Shown: one piece after another, positions 51,978 through 61,553 of the stretch
Layout: every line of letters starts with the position of its first letter
Numbering within the stretch: the stretch's first letter is position 1
Origin: Alphaproteobacteria bacterium MarineAlpha9_Bin3
GTDB taxonomy: Bacteria > Pseudomonadota > Alphaproteobacteria > TMED109
Reading direction: 5' to 3'
Assembly: GCA_002937655.1 (NCBI GenBank)
Contig: PTKH01000001.1
Location: forward strand, 1 to 64,000
DNA: 64,000 nt
Notes under the pieces: model-generated
What the model was told of the DNA's origin: nothing
What the model saw: only the letters and a program-made list of their open reading frames with translations
Database searches by the model: none
Translations under genes and position numbers: made by a program

Positions 51978-54011
51978 TTAAGTTTCTAATTTATTCCACC
52001 AGCCCTTTTTTATAGGCCCTTTTTTCTTAGGTTTTGCCGCTTTAGTATTTTTTTTAACTTTTTCTTCAGTAACTTTGTCTTCTTTTTTTAAGGAGTCAGA
52101 CTTTTTTTCTTTAGTACTTGACTTCTTTGCTTTCTTTTCAGATGAAGATAAAGATTTATTTGAAGATTTTTTATTATTACTATTCTTCTTAATATCAATT
52201 TTAGTATTTTTTTCTTTCTTAATTATATCTTCATTCTTATTATTTATACTTTCATTATTTGTATTTTTACTTTCATTTTGGTTAATACTTTCATTATTTT
52301 CGTTATTTTTAGCATTATGTCTTTTATACTTACCTTTATTATAAGGACGTTTCGTTTTACTAGAATTTTTATTGGCATTATCTTTTTTATTATTTATGCT
52401 AGCTTTTGAATCATTAGTATTTTCATTCTCATATATAATTTCTTCATATTTCATTTCAGGATCAGGTAATATATTAATAATGATATTTCTTTTTTCTTCA
52501 ATATTAGATAATTCTTTTCTTTTATTATTGAGTATATGTAAGGCTGTCTCTTCAGGTATTTTTATTGATAGAGATTTGTCATTATAATTTGTAGCTTCTT
52601 TTTCAATTTTATGAAGAGCTTTTAATGTAAGAGATTCTAAAGATCTAATTCTTCCATGCCCTGAACAATGATTACAAGTTATAAATTCAGCTTCATAAAT
52701 ACTAGGCCTTAGTCTTTGTCGTGACATCTCTAATAGCCCAAAGTTTGAAATATTACCTACTTGAATTTTTGCTCTATCAGAGTGTAGTTTTTGTTTTAAT
52801 ATATTTTCAATAAATCTATTATTTTTACTTAGAAGCATATCTATGAAATCTACAACAATTAAACCAGATAAATCTCTAAGTCTAAGTTGAATTGCTAATT
52901 CTTCTGCTGCTTCTTTATTAGTTTGTAATGCAGTTTCTTCTATGTTTCTTTCTTTAGTTGCTTTACCAGAATTAACGTCAACAGCAACAAGGGCTTCTGT
53001 TTGATTTATTACTATATATCCACCACTTTTCAAAGTTGCTATAGGGCTATGAATTTTTTCTAATTTTGTATCTATATTATATTTTTGCAACAAGGGAGTT
53101 TTTTCATTATATTCTTTTAAAATCTTAATTTTACTTGGCATTAAAGTTTTCATATAAGTTTTTGCTGCTTTAAAAGCCTCATTTCCTTGAACAATTATTT
53201 CTTCAATTTCAGGAGTAAATAAATCTCTTATGCCTCTTTTAATAATATTATTTTCTTCATGAATAAGAGATGGAGATACTGATTTAAGCGTATTTTTTTT
53301 AATTTTTTCCCAAGTTTTATTTAAAAAATTATAATCTCTTTTAATTTCCACTTTAGATCTTTTAGAACCAGCAGTTCTAATAATTACTGCCATATTATTA
53401 GGTACATTTAAAGATTCTATAATAGACCTTAATTTTTTTCTATCGTTAGAATGTGTAATTCTTCTGCTAATACCACCTTTTCTTATGGTATTTGTCATAA
53501 GAACACAATATCTTCCTGCTAATGAAACAAAAGTAGTAAGGGCAGCACCTTTATTGCCTCTCTCTTCTTTAGTTACTTGAACTAGAACAATTTGTCCCTT
53601 TTTTATGACTTCTTGGATTTTATATCTATGGTAAAATTTAATTTTAGTTTTAGTTTTTTTAATAGAATTGTTATTTGATTCCGATTCTTCAATATTTTCA
53701 TCTAAAATGTCATTTTCATCTATATTAGAAACTTCTTCATTAATAATATTCTCCTTATCTGCGATAGGAATTTGAAAATAATCTGGGTGTATTTCACTAA
53801 ATGCTAAAAATCCATGTCTTTCATTACCATAATCAACAAAAGCCGCTTGAAGCGAAGGCTCTACTCTAGCTATTTTAGCTAAATATAAATTACCTCTATT
53901 TTGTTTTTTTGTTGTAGTTTCATGGTCAAAATCTTCAATATCATTTTCATTGGTAACTACTACACGAGTTTCTTCTAAGTATTCGGCGTCTATCAGTATA
54001 CGCTTTGTCAT
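51978..54011 (-). CDS. rne: ribonuclease E/G family protein
   Basis: MTKRILIDAEYLEETRVVV, NRGNLYLAKIARVEPSLQAAFVDYGNERHGFLAFSEIH, LIVVDFIDML, CNHCSGHGRIR; Lys/Asn-rich C-terminal tail. Confidence 0.95.
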   Translation of the reverse strand: MTKRILIDAEYLEETRVVVTNENDIEDFDHETTTKKQNRGNLYLAKIARVEPSLQAAFVDYGNERHGFLAFSEIHPDYFQIPIADKENIINEEVSNIDENDILDENIEESESNNNSIKKTKTKIKFYHRYKIQEVIKKGQIVLVQVTKEERGNKGAALTTFVSLAGRYCVLMTNTIRKGGISRRITHSNDRKKLRSIIESLNVPNNMAVIIRTAGSKRSKVEIKRDYNFLNKTWEKIKKNTLKSVSPSLIHEENNIIKRGIRDLFTPEIEEIIVQGNEAFKAAKTYMKTLMPSKIKILKEYNEKTPLLQKYNIDTKLEKIHSPIATLKSGGYIVINQTEALVAVDVNSGKATKERNIEETALQTNKEAAEELAIQLRLRDLSGLIVVDFIDMLLSKNNRFIENILKQKLHSDRAKIQVGNISNFGLLEMSRQRLRPSIYEAEFITCNHCSGHGRIRSLESLTLKALHKIEKEATNYNDKSLSIKIPEETALHILNNKRKELSNIEEKRNIIINILPDPEMKYEEIIYENENTNDSKASINNKKDNANKNSSKTKRPYNKGKYKRHNAKNNENNESINQNESKNTNNESINNKNEDIIKKEKNTKIDIKKNSNNKKSSNKSLSSSEKKAKKSSTKEKKSDSLKKEDKVTEEKVKKNTKAAKPKKKGPIKKGWWNKLET

Positions 54012-54365
54012 TGATCAAATTACTCCAAGCTAATAATAATTTATTAAACTGTTCATTAAACTTAATATTAGCATTAATTATTGGTCTGATTATTATATTT
54101 TTCAGACGTAAGTTTTTAAAAAAATAAGCAATAAATGACTTTCTGTTTAGCTTTGCAGATGAGCTAATATTTATATTTATATTTTTGATTTCTAAAACCA
54201 TTTAATCGCCTATAAGAAAATTCTAAATATTTTATACTTTTTATGTATTAATTATATTTTTTACTTCACTAAAATCATTATTTATATTGTATATGTTTAT
54301 AACAATGTAAACATTTTGTAAAATAGCTAATTAAAATAAATTTTTAATTATTATAGGAAAATTAG

Positions 54366-55460
54366 ATGCATACTTATTTAAAGTTGTTATATATAATAGT
54401 TTTTTTTACTATTCTTATTTTTATAAATTCAATCTTTATAAACGTATATGCTGAAAATATTAATATTTATAGTTTTGAAAAAGATAATTCTATAAGGTTA
54501 CTATTATCAAGTGAAAAAAAAATATTATCTAATTCTTTTATATTAGAAGATCCTCCTAGACTAGTAGTTGATGTAGAAAATATAAATAAATTTTCTAAAA
54601 ATAATTTTGAATATAAATATATTAAAAAGATTAGAGCATCAAAATCTAATAATAAAGCAAGATTAGTCTTTGATTTGAAAATTCCTGCTAAAAACTTTAA
54701 GAAAAAAATATTTTCTGAAAATATTAGTGGAGCACATGTTTTATTAATAGATTTAAATTTATTTGCTACACAGAAAATTATTAATAAGAACGTAATAGTA
54801 ATTGACGCGGGTCATGGTGGACCTGATCCAGGAGCTATTAGAAGTAATATTAAAGAAAAAGATTTAACTTTAATGGCTGCTAAGATACTTAGAGAAGAAC
54901 TTTTAAAGAGAAATTTTATAGTTTATTTAACGAGAAGTTCAGATAGATATATTAAATTAAGGAATAGAGTAAAATATGCTAGAAATAAATCTGCAGACCT
55001 TTTTATTTCTATTCATGCAGATTCAACCAAAAATAAAAATACTAAAGGAACAAGTATATATTCTTTATCTGAAAAAGCTTCAGATAAATTATCTCAAGCT
55101 TTGGCGGATAGAGACAATAAATCTGATTTAATAGCAGGTTTAGATTTAGATGATTTAGATAAAGAAGTTTCTGATATTTTAATTGATTTAAGCAGGCGTG
55201 AAACTAAGAATAGTTCTATAAGTTTTGCGGAACTATTTATAGATCATCTAGAAAAACAAAATTTTAATTTATTAAGAAGGCCACATAGACAAGCAGGTTT
55301 CGCTGTTTTGAAAGCCCCTGATGTGCCATCCGTATTAATTGAAATGGGCTTTATATCAAATAATTCTGATTTTAAAAAATTAACTGATCCTAATTTTCAA
55401 GAAAAGCTTATGAAAAATACAGCAAATATTGTGGAAATATATTTTAATTCAATAAAATAA
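54366..55460 (+). CDS. N-acetylmuramoyl-L-alanine amidase with AMIN-like domain
   Basis: VIVIDAGHGGPDPGAIRSNIKEKDLTL, FISIHADSTKNKNTKGTSIYSLS, VPSVLIEMGFISN. Confidence 0.95.
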   Translation: MHTYLKLLYIIVFFTILIFINSIFINVYAENINIYSFEKDNSIRLLLSSEKKILSNSFILEDPPRLVVDVENINKFSKNNFEYKYIKKIRASKSNNKARLVFDLKIPAKNFKKKIFSENISGAHVLLIDLNLFATQKIINKNVIVIDAGHGGPDPGAIRSNIKEKDLTLMAAKILREELLKRNFIVYLTRSSDRYIKLRNRVKYARNKSADLFISIHADSTKNKNTKGTSIYSLSEKASDKLSQALADRDNKSDLIAGLDLDDLDKEVSDILIDLSRRETKNSSISFAELFIDHLEKQNFNLLRRPHRQAGFAVLKAPDVPSVLIEMGFISNNSDFKKLTDPNFQEKLMKNTANIVEIYFNSIK

Positions 55461-55467
55461 ATATTTA

Positions 55468-56073
55468 TTATTTTTTAGTTAAAATAAAAATACCTTCTGT
55501 AGATAATAAATTATTTAAGTAACTTTTCGGCTTTTTAATTATTTTAATATTATCTTTAGTATTTCTGTAAGCTTCATTAATCGATATATTTAAATGTTCG
55601 CATAAATTTATGAAGTCTTTAATTGTGCATAAATGAATGTTAGGTGTAGAGTACCAAGGTTCTGACAAGGTTTTTGCTACTGGCATTACTCCGTGAAATA
55701 AAATTTGTAACCTATATTTCCAATATCCAAAATTAGGAATACAAATAATACATTTTTTTCCTATTCTAAGCATTTGCTCCAAAACTTCTTTAGGTTTGTG
55801 GGTAGCTTGTAAAGTATCACTTAAGATTACAATGTCAAAAGTACTATCCGGGAAGTTTATTAGATCCTCATCAGCATCTCCTTGGATTACGGATAGGCCT
55901 TTTGAAACTGATTCTTTCACTCCTACGTGACTAATTTCAATTCCTTGTCCTTGGATATTTTTAGTTTTTTCTAAAAAATACAGTAATTCTCCACTACTGC
56001 ATCCTATGTCTAAAACCTTGTCATTATCAGATATTAGTGAAGATATTAAGTTTTGGTTTATAAGATTAGTCAT
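55468..56073 (-). CDS. metW: methionine biosynthesis protein MetW
   Basis: VLDIGCSSGELLYFL, LEQMLRIGKKCIICIPNFGYWKYRLQI, MPVAKTLSEPWYSTPNIHLCTI; adjacent to metX. Confidence 0.96.
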   Translation of the reverse strand: MTNLINQNLISSLISDNDKVLDIGCSSGELLYFLEKTKNIQGQGIEISHVGVKESVSKGLSVIQGDADEDLINFPDSTFDIVILSDTLQATHKPKEVLEQMLRIGKKCIICIPNFGYWKYRLQILFHGVMPVAKTLSEPWYSTPNIHLCTIKDFINLCEHLNISINEAYRNTKDNIKIIKKPKSYLNNLLSTEGIFILTKK

Positions 56074-56083
56074 ATTTGCCTTC

Positions 56084-57214
56084 TTATAAGTTTAATTTTC
56101 GTGCTACTCCAGTTATAAAGCCAGAAAGTATATCATAAAAGTCTTTTACTTCAAGTAAGAAGCTATCATGACCTTTATCAGATTCTATTTCTATGTAGCT
56201 TACATCAGAAGCAGTTTTATTTAGAGCCTTTACTAGTGATTGACTTTCTGAACTAGGAAATAGCCAATCGCTTGTGAAGGATACTATAAGAAATTTACAT
56301 TTAGTTTTTTTGAATGCGTGATCTAGATTTCCTTTATATTTATTTGTCAAATCAAAATAATCCATTGCTCTAGTAATATATAAATAACTATTTGCATCAA
56401 ATCTATCTACAAATGATGTTCCTTGGTGTCTTAAATAGCTCTCTACTTGGAAGTCTGCATCAAAGCCCCAAGAGAGAACTTTACTTTGCATGTCTCTTCC
56501 AAATTTTTTTTGGAATGCTCCCTCAGATAAATAAGTTATATGTGCAATCATTCTTGCTACAGACAGCCCATGACGTGGTTTGTTTCCTTGATTGTAATAA
56601 TTACCTTTATGCCATTCTGGATCGTTCATTATAGCTTGTCTTCCTACTTCATGGAAAGCAATATTTTGAGCAGAGTGACGATATGAAGTTGCAATTGGAA
56701 TGGCAGAATATAGCATATTAGGATAACTGGCAGCCCATTCTAACACTTGCATGCCTCCCATAGACCCGCCAATAACTGAAAATAATTTTTTTATACTTAA
56801 ACTTTTAATTAATTCAAGTTGTAAGTTGACCATATCCTTTATAGTAAAGATTGGAAATTCCATGCCATAAGGTTTAGATGTAGCTGAATTAATAGAAGAA
56901 GGTCCCGTTGTTCCCATGCAACCTCCTAATACATTCGTGCAGATAATAAAATATTTATTCGTATCCAAAATTTTATTTGGCCCTACTAAATTATCCCACC
57001 AACCTTTTCTTTTAGTAATAGGATTCTTACCAGTTACAAATTGATCCCCTGTCAATGCGTGACATACTAATATAGCATTTGATTTTTCAGTATTTAGTTT
57101 ACCCCAGGTATTATATGCTAAAGTAGTTTTTTTTAATAAATGTCCACCTTCTAGTTGTAATTCTATAGGTCCTAAAGTCTTATTAAATATTTTTTTATTA
57201 TCAGTTTTATTAAT
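56084..57214 (-). CDS. metX: homoserine O-acetyltransferase (proposed ATT start; ORF track starts at TTG 57055)
   Basis: Upstream in-frame translation supplies the conserved N-terminus: INKTDNKKIFNKTLGPIELQLEGGHLLKKTTLAYNTWGKLNTEKSNAILVCHALTGDQFV; then IGGSMGGMQVLEWA, LYITRAMDYFDLT. 376 aa from ATT 57214. Confidence 0.93.
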   Translation of the reverse strand: MNKTDNKKIFNKTLGPIELQLEGGHLLKKTTLAYNTWGKLNTEKSNAILVCHALTGDQFVTGKNPITKRKGWWDNLVGPNKILDTNKYFIICTNVLGGCMGTTGPSSINSATSKPYGMEFPIFTIKDMVNLQLELIKSLSIKKLFSVIGGSMGGMQVLEWAASYPNMLYSAIPIATSYRHSAQNIAFHEVGRQAIMNDPEWHKGNYYNQGNKPRHGLSVARMIAHITYLSEGAFQKKFGRDMQSKVLSWGFDADFQVESYLRHQGTSFVDRFDANSYLYITRAMDYFDLTNKYKGNLDHAFKKTKCKFLIVSFTSDWLFPSSESQSLVKALNKTASDVSYIEIESDKGHDSFLLEVKDFYDILSGFITGVARKLNL

Positions 57215-57339
57215 TTTTAAATCTCTTCATTTTTTTAAAATATATAAATAATATTTACAATTATGACATGCTAATGGTTTTTTTCATATTAATAATATAT
57301 ATATAATTTATTATTATAAAAAATAATTTGGATGTAAGT

Positions 57340-58206
57340 ATGCCATTAAAAAACACTTCTATTAAAACAAAAGTAAAAAAAATTAATAAAAATAAACAGC
57401 CTTTGTTTATAATTAGAAAAAAAATAGATAAAATAGATAATAAAATACATGATTTATTAATTGAAAGAGCTGAGTTAGTAAAGGATGTAATAAATGAAAA
57501 ACGAAAAGAAAGTAATAGTGGTATTATTATCTACAGGCCAGCACGAGAGCATGAAATCTTATTAAGGTTAATAAAAAGACATAAAGGAATTATATCTGTC
57601 ACATCATTAATATCTATATGGCGAAAACTTATTTCTACATATATATCTATTCAAGGATTATTTAAAGTAACTTTTGCAGGGAATATAGATGAGATAGTAA
57701 ACCACCATTTTGGTTCTGATATCAAGAAAATAAAAAATAAAAGTAGCATTAGTTGTTTAAATAAATTAGCAAATAATTTATGTAATATTGCAATTTTACC
57801 TTTTCCTAGTAAAAAAAATGATTGGTGGATTAAATTAACTAATTATTCAAATATTTCTGTTGTAGGAAGTTTGTGTGATAGTGTAAGTGGAGATATAGAG
57901 GCATTAGTTCTGAGTACACAAAAAATAGAATATGCGTCAAATAATATTTCCTTATACACTTCTAAAATAACTTCAAAAAACTTAAAAAAATATTCTGATT
58001 TTCTAACTTGTAATGGATTTATAATAATATGTAAAAAATTACTTACGTCTAAATCATATATAATTTTATTTTATACTAAAATTTATTCCGAATTAGAAAA
58101 TAAAGGCAAGTTAAGAATTATAGATAGCTATAAGTTCGATGATAATATTCAAACAAGATTAGTTGGAGTTTTTTCATCAATTGATAAGGAAATTATAAAT
58201 GGATAA
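57340..58206 (+). CDS. chorismate mutase with alphaproteobacterial C-terminal extension; ATG 57340 or TTG 57328
   Basis: IIRKKIDKIDNKIHDLLIERAELVKDVINEKR chorismate mutase helix; upstream of prephenate dehydrogenase. Confidence 0.85.
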   Translation: MPLKNTSIKTKVKKINKNKQPLFIIRKKIDKIDNKIHDLLIERAELVKDVINEKRKESNSGIIIYRPAREHEILLRLIKRHKGIISVTSLISIWRKLISTYISIQGLFKVTFAGNIDEIVNHHFGSDIKKIKNKSSISCLNKLANNLCNIAILPFPSKKNDWWIKLTNYSNISVVGSLCDSVSGDIEALVLSTQKIEYASNNISLYTSKITSKNLKKYSDFLTCNGFIIICKKLLTSKSYIILFYTKIYSELENKGKLRIIDSYKFDDNIQTRLVGVFSSIDKEIING

Positions 58207-59077
58207 GTTTGGTAAGGTTTCATTCATAGGTTTTGGTTTAATAAACTCATCTTTAGCTCATATATTTAAATTAAAAAAATTAGCTAATAAAACTTCTGCT
58301 TTTTCAAGACGAATAGAAACACGTGATAAGATTAGAAGCTTAAATATAGTTGATATAGTAAATGATGATATAGAGGACTCCGTAAAAGACTCAGATTTGA
58401 TAGTTTTAGGAGTTCCTGTTGGAGCTATGGAAAGTGTTATTAAGAAAATTTTACCTTATTTAAAAAAAGGAGTTATTATTACCGATGTAGGTTCTATAAA
58501 AAAGAAACTTGTTGATACTCTTGTACCATTACTTCCTAAAGATGTTTACTTTATTCCAGGGCATCCTATAGCAGGAACAGAAAAATCAGGTCCTGAGTCT
58601 GGCTTTCCTGAACTTTTTAACGGCAGGTGGTGTATACTTACTCCTTATTCAGATACTTCTCAAAAAGCCAGAGATAAAATAAAATTTATGTGGGAACAAG
58701 CAGGAATGAAAGTAGCAATAATGGATGCAGAATATCATGATCGAGTCTTAGCAATTACATCACATATTCCTCATTTAGTAGCATTTTCCATCGTAGGAAC
58801 AGTAACAGAATTAGAAGATCAGCTTAAAACAGAAGTCATAAAATATTCTGCTGGTGGGTTTAGAGATTTTACTAGAATAGCGGCGTCTGACCCTGTAATG
58901 TGGAGAGATGTATTTTTAAACAATAGTGATGCTGTTTTAGAAATGTTGGGCAGATTTATAGAAGATTTAACAGCTTTACAAAAAAGTATTAGATGGCAAG
59001 ATGGAGAATCTTTAGAGAAATTATTTATAAAGACTAGAGAGATTAGAAAAGGCATAATTTCTGAAGAGCAGGATTAA
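58199..59077 (+). CDS. tyrC: prephenate/arogenate dehydrogenase
   Basis: VSFIGFGLINSSLAHIFK, GVPVGAMESVIKKILPYLKKGVIITDVGSIKK, PGHPIAGTEKSGPESGFPELFNGRWCILTP. Confidence 0.95.
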   Translation: MDKFGKVSFIGFGLINSSLAHIFKLKKLANKTSAFSRRIETRDKIRSLNIVDIVNDDIEDSVKDSDLIVLGVPVGAMESVIKKILPYLKKGVIITDVGSIKKKLVDTLVPLLPKDVYFIPGHPIAGTEKSGPESGFPELFNGRWCILTPYSDTSQKARDKIKFMWEQAGMKVAIMDAEYHDRVLAITSHIPHLVAFSIVGTVTELEDQLKTEVIKYSAGGFRDFTRIAASDPVMWRDVFLNNSDAVLEMLGRFIEDLTALQKSIRWQDGESLEKLFIKTREIRKGIISEEQD

Positions 59078-60018
59078 TTAGGATTTAATATTTTTAAATT
59101 TGGTATATTTATTATTTTTATGCCCATTAAGCTTAGGTATCCATTTTGAATATTTATAGAGAATTTTGGAATATTACTAGAAGATATTTCTATTGCTTTA
59201 ATTATTATATTTAATGTTTCAAATAAGCTTTTAGTTATAACATTTTCATTTTTTAAAATCATTATTAATTTATCTAATTCATTGGTTTCTATAGATATAG
59301 AACTTTGTATATCTAAATTCTCATCTAAGCCTAGAAAAGCATTTCCTTTAATCAATATTTTGTCTATATTTAAGCTAAAATTATCAATATCTAAGCCTCC
59401 TTGGCTTGAAAACCAATCATAAAATTTATTAATATTGAAGTCTTTATAATTAATTAATTCTCCATTAATTAATAAATTTCTTATCGAATTTTTCTCCATA
59501 AAAGAGGGATAAAAAAATAATTCCTTAATTGTTATTGAATATTCTAGATTACTATTTTCTTGCTCTCTTATATAAATTTCAGGCTTACTTATTTCATTTA
59601 TATTTTTATCAATTATAACTTGAATTTTTTCAAAGTTAAATGAAACTCTTTTTTCGTTATTTTCATTCAAGACTATAGATCCTAAAATATCAGGAAAAAT
59701 AATAATGCTGTTATTCATGTGAGTAATATCAATTTTTTCAGAAGTTTTAATAAGTATATGTTTTATATTCCAAGGTTGATAAATTATATCTAAGCTCTTT
59801 AAGAATATGTCTGTATTATTAATTTTAATTTCTACGGATTTTAATTTATTTACAATTCTATATGGAAACCCTGATTTATCGACATTTTTCCATGAAAAAT
59901 TTATGTTATTTTCATGTAGTTGATTTTGAAATGTTATTAAATGTTTTTCTGTTAACTTTTCAATTTTAAAATAAAAAAAATAATATAAAATTATAAAAAA
60001 TATAAAAATAATCAACAT
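59074..60018 (-). CDS. DUF2125-like membrane-anchored protein
   Basis: N-terminal TM; FSWKNVDKSGFPYRIVNKLKSVEI characteristic of DUF2125; start could lie further upstream. Confidence 0.7.
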   Translation of the reverse strand: MLIIFIFFIILYYFFYFKIEKLTEKHLITFQNQLHENNINFSWKNVDKSGFPYRIVNKLKSVEIKINNTDIFLKSLDIIYQPWNIKHILIKTSEKIDITHMNNSIIIFPDILGSIVLNENNEKRVSFNFEKIQVIIDKNINEISKPEIYIREQENSNLEYSITIKELFFYPSFMEKNSIRNLLINGELINYKDFNINKFYDWFSSQGGLDIDNFSLNIDKILIKGNAFLGLDENLDIQSSISIETNELDKLIMILKNENVITKSLFETLNIIIKAIEISSSNIPKFSINIQNGYLSLMGIKIINIPNLKILNPN

Positions 60019-60081
60019 AAAATAAATAAATTTAAGTCCAGGTGCTCTATTATTTTTTTTAATATTGATTTTTATCTTCCG

Positions 60082-61536
60082 TTAACTATTTTTTATCATA
60101 GATACGAGTTTAGTAGTACTATGATTTTTTGTGAGGTTGATCCTTATTACAGAGCCACCATTTTTTTTTATAAAGTTAGCTCCAACAATTTCTTTTATTT
60201 TGTAATCAGCTCCCTTAAAAAGAATATTTGGATTAATTTGTTTTATCAATTTAATAGGTGTATCTTCCTCAAAACTAATAACAAAATCTACCATCTCGAG
60301 AGATCGTAAAATTTTTTTTCTTGCCTCTAGATTTAAAATTGGTCTTTTATTACCTTTAAGCTTTTTTATAGATTTATCACTATTTACTGCAACAATAAGT
60401 TTATCGCATGATTCAGCCGCTTTTTTTAACATATCTATATGTCCAGCATGTATTAAATCAAAGCAACCGTTTGTAAAACCAATAGTATATTTATTTGCTC
60501 TCCATTCATTTAAATTATTTAACAAACTACTAGAAGAAAGAGTTTTAGATTTTAAAAATTTTCTAAAAACTTCCAATATTTCATCTTGACTCACGGAAGA
60601 AGTTCCTAGCTTTTTTACGGCAATACTAGCCCCTAAATTAGCAAAATGTGCTGATTCAATATTATTATTTGTTATCGATAAAGCAGCAGAAAATAGAGCA
60701 ATTACAGTATCTCCAGCACCTGTTACGTCAAAAACTTCTTCAGCGTTAGATTTTAAATGATAGGTGTTCTTTTTTTGTATTATTGATAAGCCATTTTCAC
60801 CTCTTGTTAAAAGTACATTTTGTGCCCATTTTTGTTGAATAATATACTGTCCACACTTCTCTACTAATTTGTTATCTTTGGGATCAATAAATGTAGCATT
60901 GGATGCTTCTTTTGTATTAGGCGTAATGAAATATGACCCTTTATATTTTTCAAAGTAGTCTCCCTTAGGATCGACAATAACTTTTTTCTTTTCTTTAGTT
61001 GCATATTTTATAAGCTTTTGGCAAAAATTTTCTTCTATAAATAGCGCTTTACCGTAATCAGAAAAAATAATAATATCTGATTGCTTTATAAAAAGTTTAA
61101 AATATTGAAAAGTCTTTTTCTTTAAAATAGAGCTCAATGGAGATATTGTCTCCTCATCAGTTCTGAATAGTTGTTGACCGTTAGCAATATACCTAGTTTT
61201 CAGCGTTGTTTTTCTGTTACTATCTTGCAAGAGAGCGTACTCTATATTTTTAAGTTTTTTAAAGTGTGTTTTTAAAAATTTACCAGAAGAGTCGTTGCCA
61301 ATTATTGATATAAAAGAAGTTTTTATATTTAATGAGTTTAAATTTTTTATTACGTTACCTGCTCCCCCTGCCAATAATTTAGTATTTTCCACATTAATAA
61401 CGGGGATTGGAGCTTCTGGGGAAATTCTTCTTACAGAACCAAAAACGTATTTATCAAGCATAATATCGCCAATAACTAAAACTTTTTTACTTTGAATGTT
61501 AGTAATAATATACTCAAGTTTTGATTGGTTAATCAT
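60082..61536 (-). CDS. hldE: bifunctional heptose-7-phosphate kinase / heptose-1-phosphate adenylyltransferase
   Basis: PfkB domain (LAGGAGNVIKNL, DVTGAGDTVIA) plus cytidylyltransferase-like domain (GFTNGCFDLIHAGHIDMLKKA). Confidence 0.96.
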   Translation of the reverse strand: MINQSKLEYIITNIQSKKVLVIGDIMLDKYVFGSVRRISPEAPIPVINVENTKLLAGGAGNVIKNLNSLNIKTSFISIIGNDSSGKFLKTHFKKLKNIEYALLQDSNRKTTLKTRYIANGQQLFRTDEETISPLSSILKKKTFQYFKLFIKQSDIIIFSDYGKALFIEENFCQKLIKYATKEKKKVIVDPKGDYFEKYKGSYFITPNTKEASNATFIDPKDNKLVEKCGQYIIQQKWAQNVLLTRGENGLSIIQKKNTYHLKSNAEEVFDVTGAGDTVIALFSAALSITNNNIESAHFANLGASIAVKKLGTSSVSQDEILEVFRKFLKSKTLSSSSLLNNLNEWRANKYTIGFTNGCFDLIHAGHIDMLKKAAESCDKLIVAVNSDKSIKKLKGNKRPILNLEARKKILRSLEMVDFVISFEEDTPIKLIKQINPNILFKGADYKIKEIVGANFIKKNGGSVIRINLTKNHSTTKLVSMIKNS

Positions 61537-61553
61537 TTAATATTTAAACCCAT

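Noticed and set aside
52075-52587. Phe/Leu-rich 'membrane protein' ORFs opposite rne
   Set aside because: They are the reverse complement of the Lys/Asn/Glu-rich rne tail; hydrophobicity is an artefact of poly-A/T composition.
53947-54201. 84-aa ORF overlapping the rne 5' end
   Set aside because: No family; its 3' third is out-of-frame rne coding sequence. Might be a remnant or tiny gene but not supported.
57215-57340. Possible SAM-II-like riboswitch upstream of metX
   Set aside because: Looked for the short pseudoknot core motifs; sequence is AT-rich with no convincing match by eye. A covariance search would settle it.
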